Assembly: GCA_002385815.1 (NCBI GenBank) | Contig: DGEE01000164.1 | Location: forward strand, 17,373 to 37,901 | Source of the DNA: Hungateiclostridiaceae bacterium UBA3934 | GTDB lineage: Bacteria > Bacillota > Clostridia > Acetivibrionales > DTU013 | Direction: 5' to 3' | Length of the DNA stretch: 20,529 nucleotides | Part shown: one piece after another, positions 13,609-20,529 of the stretch | Position numbering within the stretch: position 1 is the stretch's first letter | Layout: each line of letters opens with the position of its first letter | Made by a program: the position numbers and the translations under genes | Notes under the pieces: model-generated | The model's input: only the letters and a program-made list of their open reading frames with translations | What the model was told of the DNA's origin: nothing | Database searches by the model: none

Positions 13609-15566
13609 TCGTCAAAATGAGCAAAATCTCGATCCTGGGTGTTGAGGACCAGCGGGAGGACCTGATTGCCAGCCTGATGGATCTTGGAGTCGTGGAGATA
13701 AGCTCCGTGGACGCCGGCGAACTGGAAGAACTGGCTGAGAATCCTGATGTCCGGCAGAATCTTGCGGATGTGGAAAACAGGATATCAGAAGTGCATGCGG
13801 CACTTGACATCCTTAAAAAATACTGTCCTGAGAAAAAACCGATGTTTTCAGGCAGACGGGAGTTGACCAGTACGGAATTTGCAGGTCTGCTCGAGAAAGA
13901 GGACAAGATATGGGAAGCTGTGGGAGCGGTCACTGACGGCGAGAATGAGATCATCAGGATAAAGACCGAGGAAAACAGGCTTGACAACCTGAAATCTTCT
14001 CTTATCCCATGGAAAGAGTATCCGTTCCCGCTGGAAACGACAGGCACGGGCAAAACGACAGTGATACCCGGGACCATACCCTATGGGATCGATATTGGCC
14101 TGGCAAAGGAAAAACTGGAACAGAAGGCTCCATTCTCTGAACTGGGAGTTGTTTCTGCTGATAAGGACCAATACTATGTGTATGTGCTGGTCCATAAGGA
14201 TGCGGAGCAGGAATGTCTGTCATATCTCAAAACCCACGGTTTTGTCAAAACAACATTCCCGGCGATGGCCGGAATGGTGGGAGAAATCCTCGGAAAGCTT
14301 GAAGTCGATCTGAGGAGTCTTTCTGAAGAGAGAGGCAGGATGGCTGACAGTATAAAGCGTCTGGCAGACAGCAGGGAAGATATGGAGGCCCTGCATGACA
14401 GCCTTATCATGGAGAGGGAAAGGCTGACGGCCAGCAGCAGGATACTCGTGACAAAAAAGGCATTCCTCATCAGTGGCTGGGTACCTTCGGAAGCGGCTGA
14501 CAAAGCGAAAAAAGCGGTGGAATCGAAATTCACTGTCAGCGTCGATATCAAGGAACCTGAAGAAGATGAAGAGTTCCCTGTGCTTTTGAGAAACAAGGGG
14601 ATCGCAGAAGCAGGGGAGCCCATCTCAAGGATGTACAGTCTGCCCAGCAGCAGAGAAATAGATCCCAATCTGATCATGTCACTGTTTTTCGTGATGTTTT
14701 TCGGTCTTATGCTGGGGGATGGCGGCTATGGGCTGATAATGGCTCTGGGGGCCGGCTTTGCGCTTTGGAAATTCAAGCTGGAGGACGAGACCCGCAAGTT
14801 CATCAAGCTCATATTCTGGTGCGGGATAGCTACGATTTTCTGGGGATTCATGTTCGGCAGCTGGTTTGGTATAGAAGCACTGACCAAATACGGTTTGTGG
14901 ATCAACCCTGTGGAACAGCCTGAGCTGATGCTGAGCTGGTCGCTGCTGTTTGGCATTATCCATATGTACGCAGGCTTCGGTATCAAAGCCGCAAACCTCA
15001 TACGTGACAAACAATACCTGGATGCATTGTTCGATGTGGGCTTTGTCCTTGTATTCTATACAGGCGTCATCTTAGTGCTGGTTCCCTATGCGCCGGAGGT
15101 GGATAAGGATGCAGTTGGCCCGCTGGTACAGATAGGGCAATATCTGCTGATAGGCGGTGCATTGCTGCTGCTCATCACCCAGGGAAGAAAGTCGAAGAAC
15201 ATATTTGGCAAGATTTTTGGCGGGCTTCCGAGTCTTTATGATGTGATCGGTTTCCTGAGCGACATACTGTCGTATTCAAGACTGCTGGCCCTTGGTCTTG
15301 CTACAGGGATCATCGCTGCGATCATAAATGAACTGAGCACTATGTTCGCATTCCCGATGGTCATCAAGATAATAGTTGCCGGAGCAATATTGCTTGTGGG
15401 GCATGCGATCAACTTCGCAATAAATGCACTGGGAGCATATGTCCACTCCAGCCGTCTGCAGTACCTTGAGTTTTTTGGCAAGTTTTTCACAGGTGGAGGC
15501 CAGCCCTTCGAACCTTTGAAACCAAATACAAAATATATTACAATCAAGCCCGATGCGGACATTTGA
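13605..15566 (+). CDS. atpI: V/A-type ATPase membrane subunit I (a subunit)
   Basis: The 653-residue protein has a soluble N-terminal half with coiled coils (about 85-115 and 225-275) that contacts the peripheral stalks, then a membrane half from about residue 360 with seven or eight helices. The segment LSYSRLLALGLATG carries the essential stator arginine, Arg559, which faces the ion-carrying glutamate of the K ring. Other family marks are MFFGLMLGDGGYGL and FWGFMFGSWFG. The GTG start at 13605 overlaps atpH by four bases and has GGAAGG 11 bases upstream; ATG 13617 is an alternative. It forms the stator ion half-channels in the cytoplasmic membrane. Length is normal. Confidence 0.96.
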   Translation: MIVKMSKISILGVEDQREDLIASLMDLGVVEISSVDAGELEELAENPDVRQNLADVENRISEVHAALDILKKYCPEKKPMFSGRRELTSTEFAGLLEKEDKIWEAVGAVTDGENEIIRIKTEENRLDNLKSSLIPWKEYPFPLETTGTGKTTVIPGTIPYGIDIGLAKEKLEQKAPFSELGVVSADKDQYYVYVLVHKDAEQECLSYLKTHGFVKTTFPAMAGMVGEILGKLEVDLRSLSEERGRMADSIKRLADSREDMEALHDSLIMERERLTASSRILVTKKAFLISGWVPSEAADKAKKAVESKFTVSVDIKEPEEDEEFPVLLRNKGIAEAGEPISRMYSLPSSREIDPNLIMSLFFVMFFGLMLGDGGYGLIMALGAGFALWKFKLEDETRKFIKLIFWCGIATIFWGFMFGSWFGIEALTKYGLWINPVEQPELMLSWSLLFGIIHMYAGFGIKAANLIRDKQYLDALFDVGFVLVFYTGVILVLVPYAPEVDKDAVGPLVQIGQYLLIGGALLLLITQGRKSKNIFGKIFGGLPSLYDVIGFLSDILSYSRLLALGLATGIIAAIINELSTMFAFPMVIKIIVAGAILLVGHAINFAINALGAYVHSSRLQYLEFFGKFFTGGGQPFEPLKPNTKYITIKPDADI

Positions 15567-15631
15567 GAGCCTGTTGCCTGGACGGGCATTGAAGCCGCTG
15601 CGGAAATAAGAACAATGGAGGTAAGAAAACG

Positions 15632-16081
15632 ATGAATATTATTGATGGACAGTTGATTGCTTTACTGGGAGCCGGCTTTGGTTTCTTAATGGCAGGCATT
15701 GGATCGTCAAAAGGCGTCGGCCTTTCCGGGCAGGTGGGTGCCGGAGTGCTGACCGATGATCCTTCCAAATTCGTATCTGTAATGATCATGGAAGCTCTTC
15801 CGAGTACTCAGGCCATATATGCGTTCGTTATAGCATTCTTCATCATCGGCAATATCGAACCTGGCATGACTGTGACTCAGGGATTGCATCTTTTTGCTGC
15901 TGCTCTTCCGGTGGGCGTTGTGGGCTTTATTTCCGCCATCTACCAGGGGAAAGTATCGGCTGCAGGCATACAGATGCTGGCAAAACACCCTGATGCTTTG
16001 GGAAGTGCTGTTACGCTGGCACTGATGGTTGAGATGTTCGCTATACTGTCTCTCATCGTTTCCATATTGATGATAGGCTGA
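15632..16081 (+). CDS. atpK: V/A-type ATPase rotor subunit K, predicted Na+-binding
   Basis: This 149-residue proteolipid has four membrane helices arising from two fused hairpins, each with a GxGxG-rich first helix. The ion-carrying carboxylate is Glu134 in helix 4 (LMVEMFAIL). Residues aligned with the five Na+ ligands of Enterococcus hirae NtpK (Leu61, Thr64, Gln65, Gln110, Glu139) are Leu56, Thr59, Gln60, Gln105 and Glu134. All are identical, with a constant offset of five. Only helix 4 carries the coupling glutamate; helix 2 has Gln60 at the ligand site and a Glu54 near its start. Ribosome site GGAGG precedes ATG 15632. It forms the rotor ring turning against subunit I. Confidence 0.96.
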   Translation: MNIIDGQLIALLGAGFGFLMAGIGSSKGVGLSGQVGAGVLTDDPSKFVSVMIMEALPSTQAIYAFVIAFFIIGNIEPGMTVTQGLHLFAAALPVGVVGFISAIYQGKVSAAGIQMLAKHPDALGSAVTLALMVEMFAILSLIVSILMIG

Positions 16082-16099
16082 TACGGGTATTTCCAGGCC

Positions 16100-16145
16100 C
16101 CGTCAGTATCAGCGGCCTGACCTGCTGCAAATCTGCAGCGGACGG
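16100..16145 (+). other. Stem-loop between atpK and atpE
   Basis: GCTGC (16124-16128) pairs with GCAGC (16135-16139) around a six-base loop, and an outer CCGTC (16100-16104) can pair with GACGG (16141-16145). There is no T-run, so it is not an intrinsic terminator. It sits in the longest gap of the first half of the operon, after the gene for the multi-copy K ring, and could stabilise or process the mRNA to raise atpK output. Function is inferred from position only. Confidence 0.35.
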
Positions 16146-16181
16146 ATCAGAGCTTTTGTATAAGATAAAGGAGCAATCCAA

Positions 16182-16835
16182 ATGACAGGAATGGAAAGAA
16201 TAAAAGACAAGATCCTCGAGGATGCAAAGCTGAAAGCCGGGGATATACTGGATCAGGCTGAACAGGAAGCCCGGGCCATCTTAGACCAGGCTTCCCTGGA
16301 GGCTGCGCAGAAAAGGGAAGAGCTTCTGGAAAAAGCAAAAGCCGATGGTGAGCAGATGTACAGGCGCATGCTGGCTGTTGCAGGACTGGAAGGTCGCAAG
16401 AAGCTGCTTGGTGCCAGGCAGGAGATGATAGATACGGCATTCTCAAAAGCGGCTGAGAAAATCATGGGGTTGCCGGACAGACAGTACCAGGAGCTTCTTG
16501 AGAAAATGATCTCCGAGGCCGCGGCCGGATACAGAGAGCCTTCAGAACAGGCTGCCGGCACAGGTGTTTCGCAGGAGTACATCGAAGGAGAGGTCATGCT
16601 GAGTGAAAAGGATGCCGCCAGAATGGATGAACAATTCATCGGTAACATCAACAAAGGGCTTGCGGCATCGGGAAAGAAAGGGACCATAACTCTGTCAGAT
16701 AAGAGGATCAGGACAGCCGGAGGCTTCATACTGAAGATCGGAGACATGGAGATAAACAGTACATTTGAAATACTGTTCGGCATGCTCCGCACGGAACTGG
16801 AAAGTGATGTGGTCAGTATACTGTTCGGCTCCTGA
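16182..16835 (+). CDS. atpE: V/A-type ATPase peripheral-stalk subunit E
   Basis: A 217-residue subunit with a long N-terminal coiled coil (about 1-100, with repeats such as EQEARAILDQASLEAAQKREELLEKA) and a globular C-terminal domain. The RIRTAGGFILKIGDMEINSTFE segment is the characteristic E-subunit motif (GG..L...dG.i..n.tfe). With subunit H it forms the outer stalk linking the A3B3 head to subunit I. ATG 16182 has AAGGAG about nine bases upstream. The length is slightly longer than the roughly 200 residues of NtpE. Domain order and operon position are standard. Confidence 0.93.
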   Translation: MTGMERIKDKILEDAKLKAGDILDQAEQEARAILDQASLEAAQKREELLEKAKADGEQMYRRMLAVAGLEGRKKLLGARQEMIDTAFSKAAEKIMGLPDRQYQELLEKMISEAAAGYREPSEQAAGTGVSQEYIEGEVMLSEKDAARMDEQFIGNINKGLAASGKKGTITLSDKRIRTAGGFILKIGDMEINSTFEILFGMLRTELESDVVSILFGS

Positions 16836-16888
16836 CTTTCGGAACAGCTTAAGCAACAGAATCAGGATGGAGTTATTGAGGGATAATG

Positions 16889-17896
16889 ATGCTGAAAATT
16901 AACGAAGGTGATTATTCATATGCTTCCGGCCTTATAAGGGCAAAGGAACCAAAGCTGTTCACCAGCAGCCAATACGCGAGGATGCTGGATGCTGCCACGG
17001 CGGAGGAAGCTTATAAAGTGCTGACTGACTCTGGCTACGGATTGAGCGGCAATACCCCCGGTGTGTTTGCATTTGAACAGCTGCTGGCGGATGAGATGAA
17101 GAAATGCTTCATGCTGCTGGCTGAGATTACCCCGGAGGCTGAAGTGATAAAGGTTTTTCAGAGGCGTTATGATTATTTCAATATCAAGGTCCTGCTCAAG
17201 GCTGAACTGTCAGGGCAGCAGATCCCGCCGATCCTTATCGGAACAGGCACCATCGACAGTGATTCTCTGACACGGATGATCAGGGAGCGTGATTACAGCG
17301 AGCTTACGGATCTGATGGCAGAGGCTGTCGAACGCGTCTACGATGTGTTTGCAAGGATGCAGGATCCTCAGGCAGTGGACCTGATACTGGATATCGCGTC
17401 ATATCGGCAGTTTGCTGCGGATATAAGAAACATAGAGAGTCCTTTTTTATGGGACCTGGCAGATTACATAATCGATATCACGAATATCAGGATGTTTATT
17501 CGTGCAAGGTCACTGGACAAGACCTGGGATTTTATCGGAAAGATGCTGCTTGACGGCGGCATGATCGCCAGGGAAGTATATCAACAGAACAGTGACAAGC
17601 CGACAGACAGTTTTGTTGAGGACATCCGAAAAAGCAGATACGGCGATTCTGTCAGAAAAGGGCTCGAAATGGTGGAAATGGGAAGGAACAGTTCAGGACT
17701 CGAAAAGGCCCTGGATGATTTGCTGATGTCGTACATCCGCAGTGCCAGGCTGGTCACCATAGGGGTGGAACCGCTCATAGCCTGGCTGTTTGCAAAGGAA
17801 ACGGAGATCAGGAATGTCAGGATGATTATGACAGGCAAGATAAATAACCTGCCGATGGACATGATCAGAGAAAGGTTGCGGGAAACTTATGTATAA
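16889..17896 (+). CDS. atpC: V/A-type ATPase subunit C (rotor-top funnel, d-like)
   Basis: The 335-residue, largely helical protein matches the NtpC/AhaC family, which seats the central stalk on the K ring. Typical features are the YASGLIRAKEPKLFTSSQYARMLDA start, the RYDYFNIKVLLKAEL segment near residue 90, and the C-terminal EPLIAWLFAKETEIRNVRMIMTGKINNLP block. Two adjacent ATGs exist. The second, 16889, lies seven bases after GAGG and is preferred over 16886. The end overlaps atpF by eight bases. No catalytic residues are expected. Confidence 0.95.
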   Translation: MLKINEGDYSYASGLIRAKEPKLFTSSQYARMLDAATAEEAYKVLTDSGYGLSGNTPGVFAFEQLLADEMKKCFMLLAEITPEAEVIKVFQRRYDYFNIKVLLKAELSGQQIPPILIGTGTIDSDSLTRMIRERDYSELTDLMAEAVERVYDVFARMQDPQAVDLILDIASYRQFAADIRNIESPFLWDLADYIIDITNIRMFIRARSLDKTWDFIGKMLLDGGMIAREVYQQNSDKPTDSFVEDIRKSRYGDSVRKGLEMVEMGRNSSGLEKALDDLLMSYIRSARLVTIGVEPLIAWLFAKETEIRNVRMIMTGKINNLPMDMIRERLRETYV

Positions 17897-18206
17897 GATC
17901 GGTGTAATCGGAGAAAAGGATGCAGTGCTTGGTTTCATTGCTCTGGGCTTCTCGGTCTTTGCCGTGGAAAACAGCGCACAGGCTGCTGATACGCTGAAAA
18001 AGCTGGCTGAAGACAGGTTTGCCGTGATCTACATCACGGAGCAGACAGCTGCAGGTATAGAGCAGGAAATCGACAAATACCGAGACAGCCGGTTTCCGGC
18101 CGTGATTCCCATCCCGGGGATACAGGGCAGCATGGGAATTGGTATGAAGGGCATTAAAAAATGTGTCGAGAAAGCTGTCGGGGCAGACATTCTTTTCCGT
18201 GACTGA
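17889..18206 (+). CDS. atpF: V/A-type ATPase central-stalk subunit F (NtpG-like)
   Basis: A 105-residue alpha/beta protein starting MYKIGVIGEKDAVLGFIALGF, the typical first strand and helix of the F subunit, followed by FAVIYITEQTA and a PVIPIPG-like AVIPIPGIQGSMGIG segment. It binds subunit D in the central rotor shaft and modulates ATPase activity. Its start overlaps the atpC stop by eight bases, so the two are probably translationally coupled. It is followed by a 113-base gap before atpA. Confidence 0.93.
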   Translation: MYKIGVIGEKDAVLGFIALGFSVFAVENSAQAADTLKKLAEDRFAVIYITEQTAAGIEQEIDKYRDSRFPAVIPIPGIQGSMGIGMKGIKKCVEKAVGADILFRD

Positions 18207-18208
18207 TA

Positions 18209-18255
18209 CCGGCAGGATGCATCAGGGAGTAACCGGCATCAGACTCTGCTGCCGG
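18209..18255 (+). other. Inverted repeat between atpF and atpA
   Basis: CCGGCAG (18209-18215) and CTGCCGG (18249-18255) are exact 7-base complements separated by 33 bases. No T-run follows. It could form a stem in the operon mRNA ahead of atpA, but the long loop makes this uncertain. Confidence 0.3.
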
Positions 18256-18319
18256 ACAGAAACAAGTGACAGGTGTCATAGATGCGCTTAAGATACTAAC
18301 TGAAAGCGAGGGATATGGT

Positions 18320-20089
18320 TTGAGCCAGGGAAGGATTATAAAGGTCTCGGGCCCTCTTGTGATAGCAGAGGGGATGCGGGATGCCAATATGTTCGACGTG
18401 GTTCGTGTCAGCGAGAGTGAATTGATCGGCGAGATACTGGAGATTCACGGGGACAGGGCGTCCATCCAGGTGTATGAGGAGACCTCCGGTCTGGGACCGG
18501 GGAGCCCGGTGGTGTCGACCGGGGAGCCTCTCAGTGTGGAATTGGGCCCCGGACTGCTGGAGAACATGTTCGACGGGATACAGCGTCCTCTGGAAGTGAT
18601 GCGTGAAACTGTGGGAAGCAATATCACCCGCGGTATCAATATTCCGGCTCTCGACAGGAGCAAAAAATGGGGTTTCACACCCGCCGTTTCAAAAGGAGAT
18701 ACGGTGGTCCCGGGTGACATACTGGGGACTGTCCGGGAAAATGTGATCTTCGAGCACAGGATATTGGTGCCTGTTGGAGTTGAAGGTGTAGTCGAAGAAA
18801 TAAATGAGGGCGAGTTCACTGTTGAAGAAACGGTAGCAGTCATCAGGACTCCGGACGGGACATCCAGGGAACTGACGATGATGCAGAAGTGGCCCGTGAG
18901 GAAAGAGAGACCATACAAGCAGAAGCTGGCGCCGGATGAACCGCTGATAACAGGGCAGAGGATCATAGACACACTGTTCCCGATAGCAAAGGGTGGTGTG
19001 GCTGCAGTACCCGGTCCTTTTGGCAGCGGCAAGACGGTGGTACAGCACCAGTTGGCGAAATGGGCTGATGCTGACCTGGTCGTATACATCGGCTGTGGAG
19101 AGCGTGGAAACGAAATGACCGACGTTCTGATGGAGTTCCCTGAGCTGAAGGATCCCAAGAGCGGCGAACCCTTGATGAAGAGGACGGTGTTGATAGCCAA
19201 CACATCGGACATGCCGGTGGCAGCACGTGAAGCCTCTATCTATACAGGCATCACGATAGCTGAATATTTCCGGGATATGGGGTATTCGGTGGCTCTGCTG
19301 GCGGATTCCACATCGCGTTGGGCTGAAGCGCTGCGTGAAATGTCCGGCCGACTTGAGGAGATGCCAGGTGAAGAAGGATATCCTGCATATCTGTCCTCAC
19401 GTCTTGCGCAGTTTTATGAGAGGGCGGGAAAAGTTGTCACACTGGGCTCCGGAGAGCGCCAGGGTGCACTCACGGCAATCGGTGCCGTTTCTCCACCCGG
19501 CGGAGACCTTTCAGAACCAGTTACACAGGCAACACTGCGTATAGTAAAGGTTTTCTGGGGACTGGATGCCAATCTCGCATACAGGAGACACTTCCCTGCA
19601 ATCAACTGGCTCACGAGTTATTCGCTTTATGTGGACAGGATGGGAGACTGGTATACGAAGAACATATCCAGAGATTTCAACGCCTGCAGAACTGAGATGA
19701 TGAGGATACTCCAGGAAGAGGCGGAGCTTGAAGAGATAGTAAGACTTGTAGGTATCGATGCACTGTCGCCCAGGGAAAGGGTGACACTGGATGTAGCCAG
19801 GTCGATTCGAGAGGATTATCTCCATCAGGATGCATTCCATGATGTGGACACCTACGCTGCCATGAATAAGCAGTACAGGATGCTCAAGATGATCCTGGAT
19901 TACTATCACATGTCACAGAAGGCTGCAGCAAAAGGTGTGGCCCTGAAAGATATCTTCGAAATGCCTGTCAGGGAGAAGATAGGACGTGCGAAATACGTAC
20001 CCCAGGATGAGATAGACGAGGAATACGATATTATCGAACAGGAGCTGTCCAGCCAGATGGATGCGCTGCTTGCAAAGGAGGGTGAGTAA
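18320..20089 (+). CDS. atpA: V/A-type ATPase catalytic subunit A
   Basis: The 589-residue catalytic subunit. The P-loop GPFGSGKT is at 232-239 with Lys238. The catalytic Glu261 and Arg262 are in GCGERGNE, and the numbering equals that of E. hirae NtpA. The non-homologous insertion typical of A subunits (about 110-190) is present, as are the ADSTSRWAEALREMSGRLEEMPGEEGYPAYL and SPPGGDLSEPVTQ motifs. The start is TTG 18320, supported by GAGGG seven bases upstream and by homology (MSQGRIIKVSGPLVIAEGM). The in-frame GTG at 18266 would add 18 unsupported residues. Three A and three B subunits form the ATP-hydrolysing head. atpB follows after two bases. Confidence 0.97.
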   Translation: MSQGRIIKVSGPLVIAEGMRDANMFDVVRVSESELIGEILEIHGDRASIQVYEETSGLGPGSPVVSTGEPLSVELGPGLLENMFDGIQRPLEVMRETVGSNITRGINIPALDRSKKWGFTPAVSKGDTVVPGDILGTVRENVIFEHRILVPVGVEGVVEEINEGEFTVEETVAVIRTPDGTSRELTMMQKWPVRKERPYKQKLAPDEPLITGQRIIDTLFPIAKGGVAAVPGPFGSGKTVVQHQLAKWADADLVVYIGCGERGNEMTDVLMEFPELKDPKSGEPLMKRTVLIANTSDMPVAAREASIYTGITIAEYFRDMGYSVALLADSTSRWAEALREMSGRLEEMPGEEGYPAYLSSRLAQFYERAGKVVTLGSGERQGALTAIGAVSPPGGDLSEPVTQATLRIVKVFWGLDANLAYRRHFPAINWLTSYSLYVDRMGDWYTKNISRDFNACRTEMMRILQEEAELEEIVRLVGIDALSPRERVTLDVARSIREDYLHQDAFHDVDTYAAMNKQYRMLKMILDYYHMSQKAAAKGVALKDIFEMPVREKIGRAKYVPQDEIDEEYDIIEQELSSQMDALLAKEGE

Positions 20090-20091
20090 CC

Positions 20092-20510
20092 ATGCTGAAG
20101 GAGTATCGTTCCATAGCCGAGGTCGCCGGCCCGCTGATGCTGGTGCAGAATGTAGAAGGAGTTGCATTCAATGAGCTCGGCGAGATTGAACTGAATAATG
20201 GCGAGATCCGCAGATGCAAGGTCCTTGAGGTCGACGGGTCCAATGCGCTGGTACAGCTGTTTGAGAGTGCCGTCGGCATAAACCTTTCCTCGAGCAAGGT
20301 GCGTTTCCTGGGCCGCGGGATGGAGCTGCCCGTATCGATGGATATGCTGGGACGTGTGTTTGATGGTCTTGGCAGGCCGATAGACGGCGGGCCCGAAATC
20401 ATTGCAGATGCGAGAGTCGATATCAATGGTGTACCTATGAACCCGGCTGCCCGCGATTATCCTTCTGAATTCATACAGACAGGGATCTCTGCCATAGACG
20501 GGCTCAACAC
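20092..20510 (+). CDS. atpB: V/A-type ATPase regulatory subunit B, N-terminal part (3' end cut)
   Basis: About 139 residues of the non-catalytic B subunit are present out of roughly 455-460. The N-terminal beta-barrel (MLKEYRSIAEVAGPLMLVQNVEG), LGRVFDGLGRPIDGGPEI and NPAARDYPSEFIQTGISAIDGLNT are family hallmarks. The frame stays open to base 20529, but bases 20511-20529 are adapter. The translated end CLLYTS is therefore not protein, and the expected continuation is a VRGQKLPIFS-like segment. A strong AAGGAGGGTGAG ribosome site overlaps the end of atpA. Subunit D, normally next, is outside the window. Confidence 0.96.
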
Positions 20511-20529
20511 CTGTCTCTTATACACATCT
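20511..20529. other. Nextera/Tn5 mosaic-end adapter sequence (library artefact)
   Basis: The last 19 bases are exactly the reverse complement of the 19-bp Tn5 mosaic end used in transposon-based sequencing libraries. It interrupts a conserved stretch of atpB right after GLNT and gives the known spurious tail CLLYTS. It is not genomic and marks the contig end. Confidence 0.97.

Noticed and set aside
18266..18319. GTG start for atpA adding 18 residues.
   Set aside because: The TTG at 18320 has a well-spaced GAGGG and gives the standard A-subunit N-terminus; the extension has no family counterpart.
20511..20529. Real Tn5/IS50 insertion in atpB.
   Set aside because: Only the 19-bp mosaic end, a synthetic hybrid sequence, is present exactly at the contig end; this is the signature of sequencing adapter.

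Overview
The window reads as chromosomal DNA of a spore-forming member of the Bacillota, most likely a Clostridia-type anaerobe. The basis is a clostridial mreBCD-mrdA-minCDE cluster followed by a SpoIVFA/SpoIVFB-like pair, a soluble NfnAB electron-bifurcating transhydrogenase, an ntp-type V/A-ATPase operon, strong AGGAGG-like ribosome sites and frequent TTG or GTG starts. I cannot name a genus. The right-hand end is an artefact: the last 19 bases are the Nextera/Tn5 mosaic-end adapter, so the contig stops there inside atpB.

Layout. (1) 1-6340, plus strand: the 3' end of mreB, then mreC, mreD, the PBP2 transpeptidase mrdA, minC, minD, minE and a methylglyoxal-synthase-fold gene. These build and position the rod-shaped wall and the division site. 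minD has its own near-consensus promoter. A hairpin with a T-run follows at 6386-6420. (2) 6532-8348, plus: a membrane-anchored M23/LytM protein overlapping an M50 HExxH membrane protease, the expected SpoIVFA-SpoIVFB pair that controls pro-sigma-K processing during sporulation. (3) 8507-9295, plus: an unrecognised membrane-hairpin/coiled-coil protein. (4) 9344-10213, minus: metF, with a consensus promoter at 10244-10271. (5) 10492-12724, plus: nfnA-nfnB, preceded by a 25-bp dyad and closed by a strong terminator. (6) 12867-12941: a tRNA-Gly(GCC) with its own promoter and terminator. (7) 12974-13293: non-coding DNA with three short direct repeats and the ATPase promoter. (8) 13294-20510, plus: the V/A-ATPase operon H-I-K-E-C-F-A-B, with B cut off.

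How the genes work together. The first block is a morphogenesis and division-site module with the sporulation protease pair attached. NfnAB balances NADH, NADPH and ferredoxin, and MetF supplies methyl-THF; both are typical of anaerobic one-carbon and redox metabolism. The rotary ATPase couples ATP to ion movement. Its K subunit carries all five Na+ ligand positions known from Enterococcus hirae NtpK, so a sodium-coupled pump is predicted.

Most of the window is conserved core genome, and I see no strong case for a new multi-gene system. The points most worth checking are the MgsA-like protein lacking its catalytic aspartate, the missing rodA, the dyads before nfnAB and the ATPase, a 22-bp element shared by two upstream regions, and the adapter at the end.
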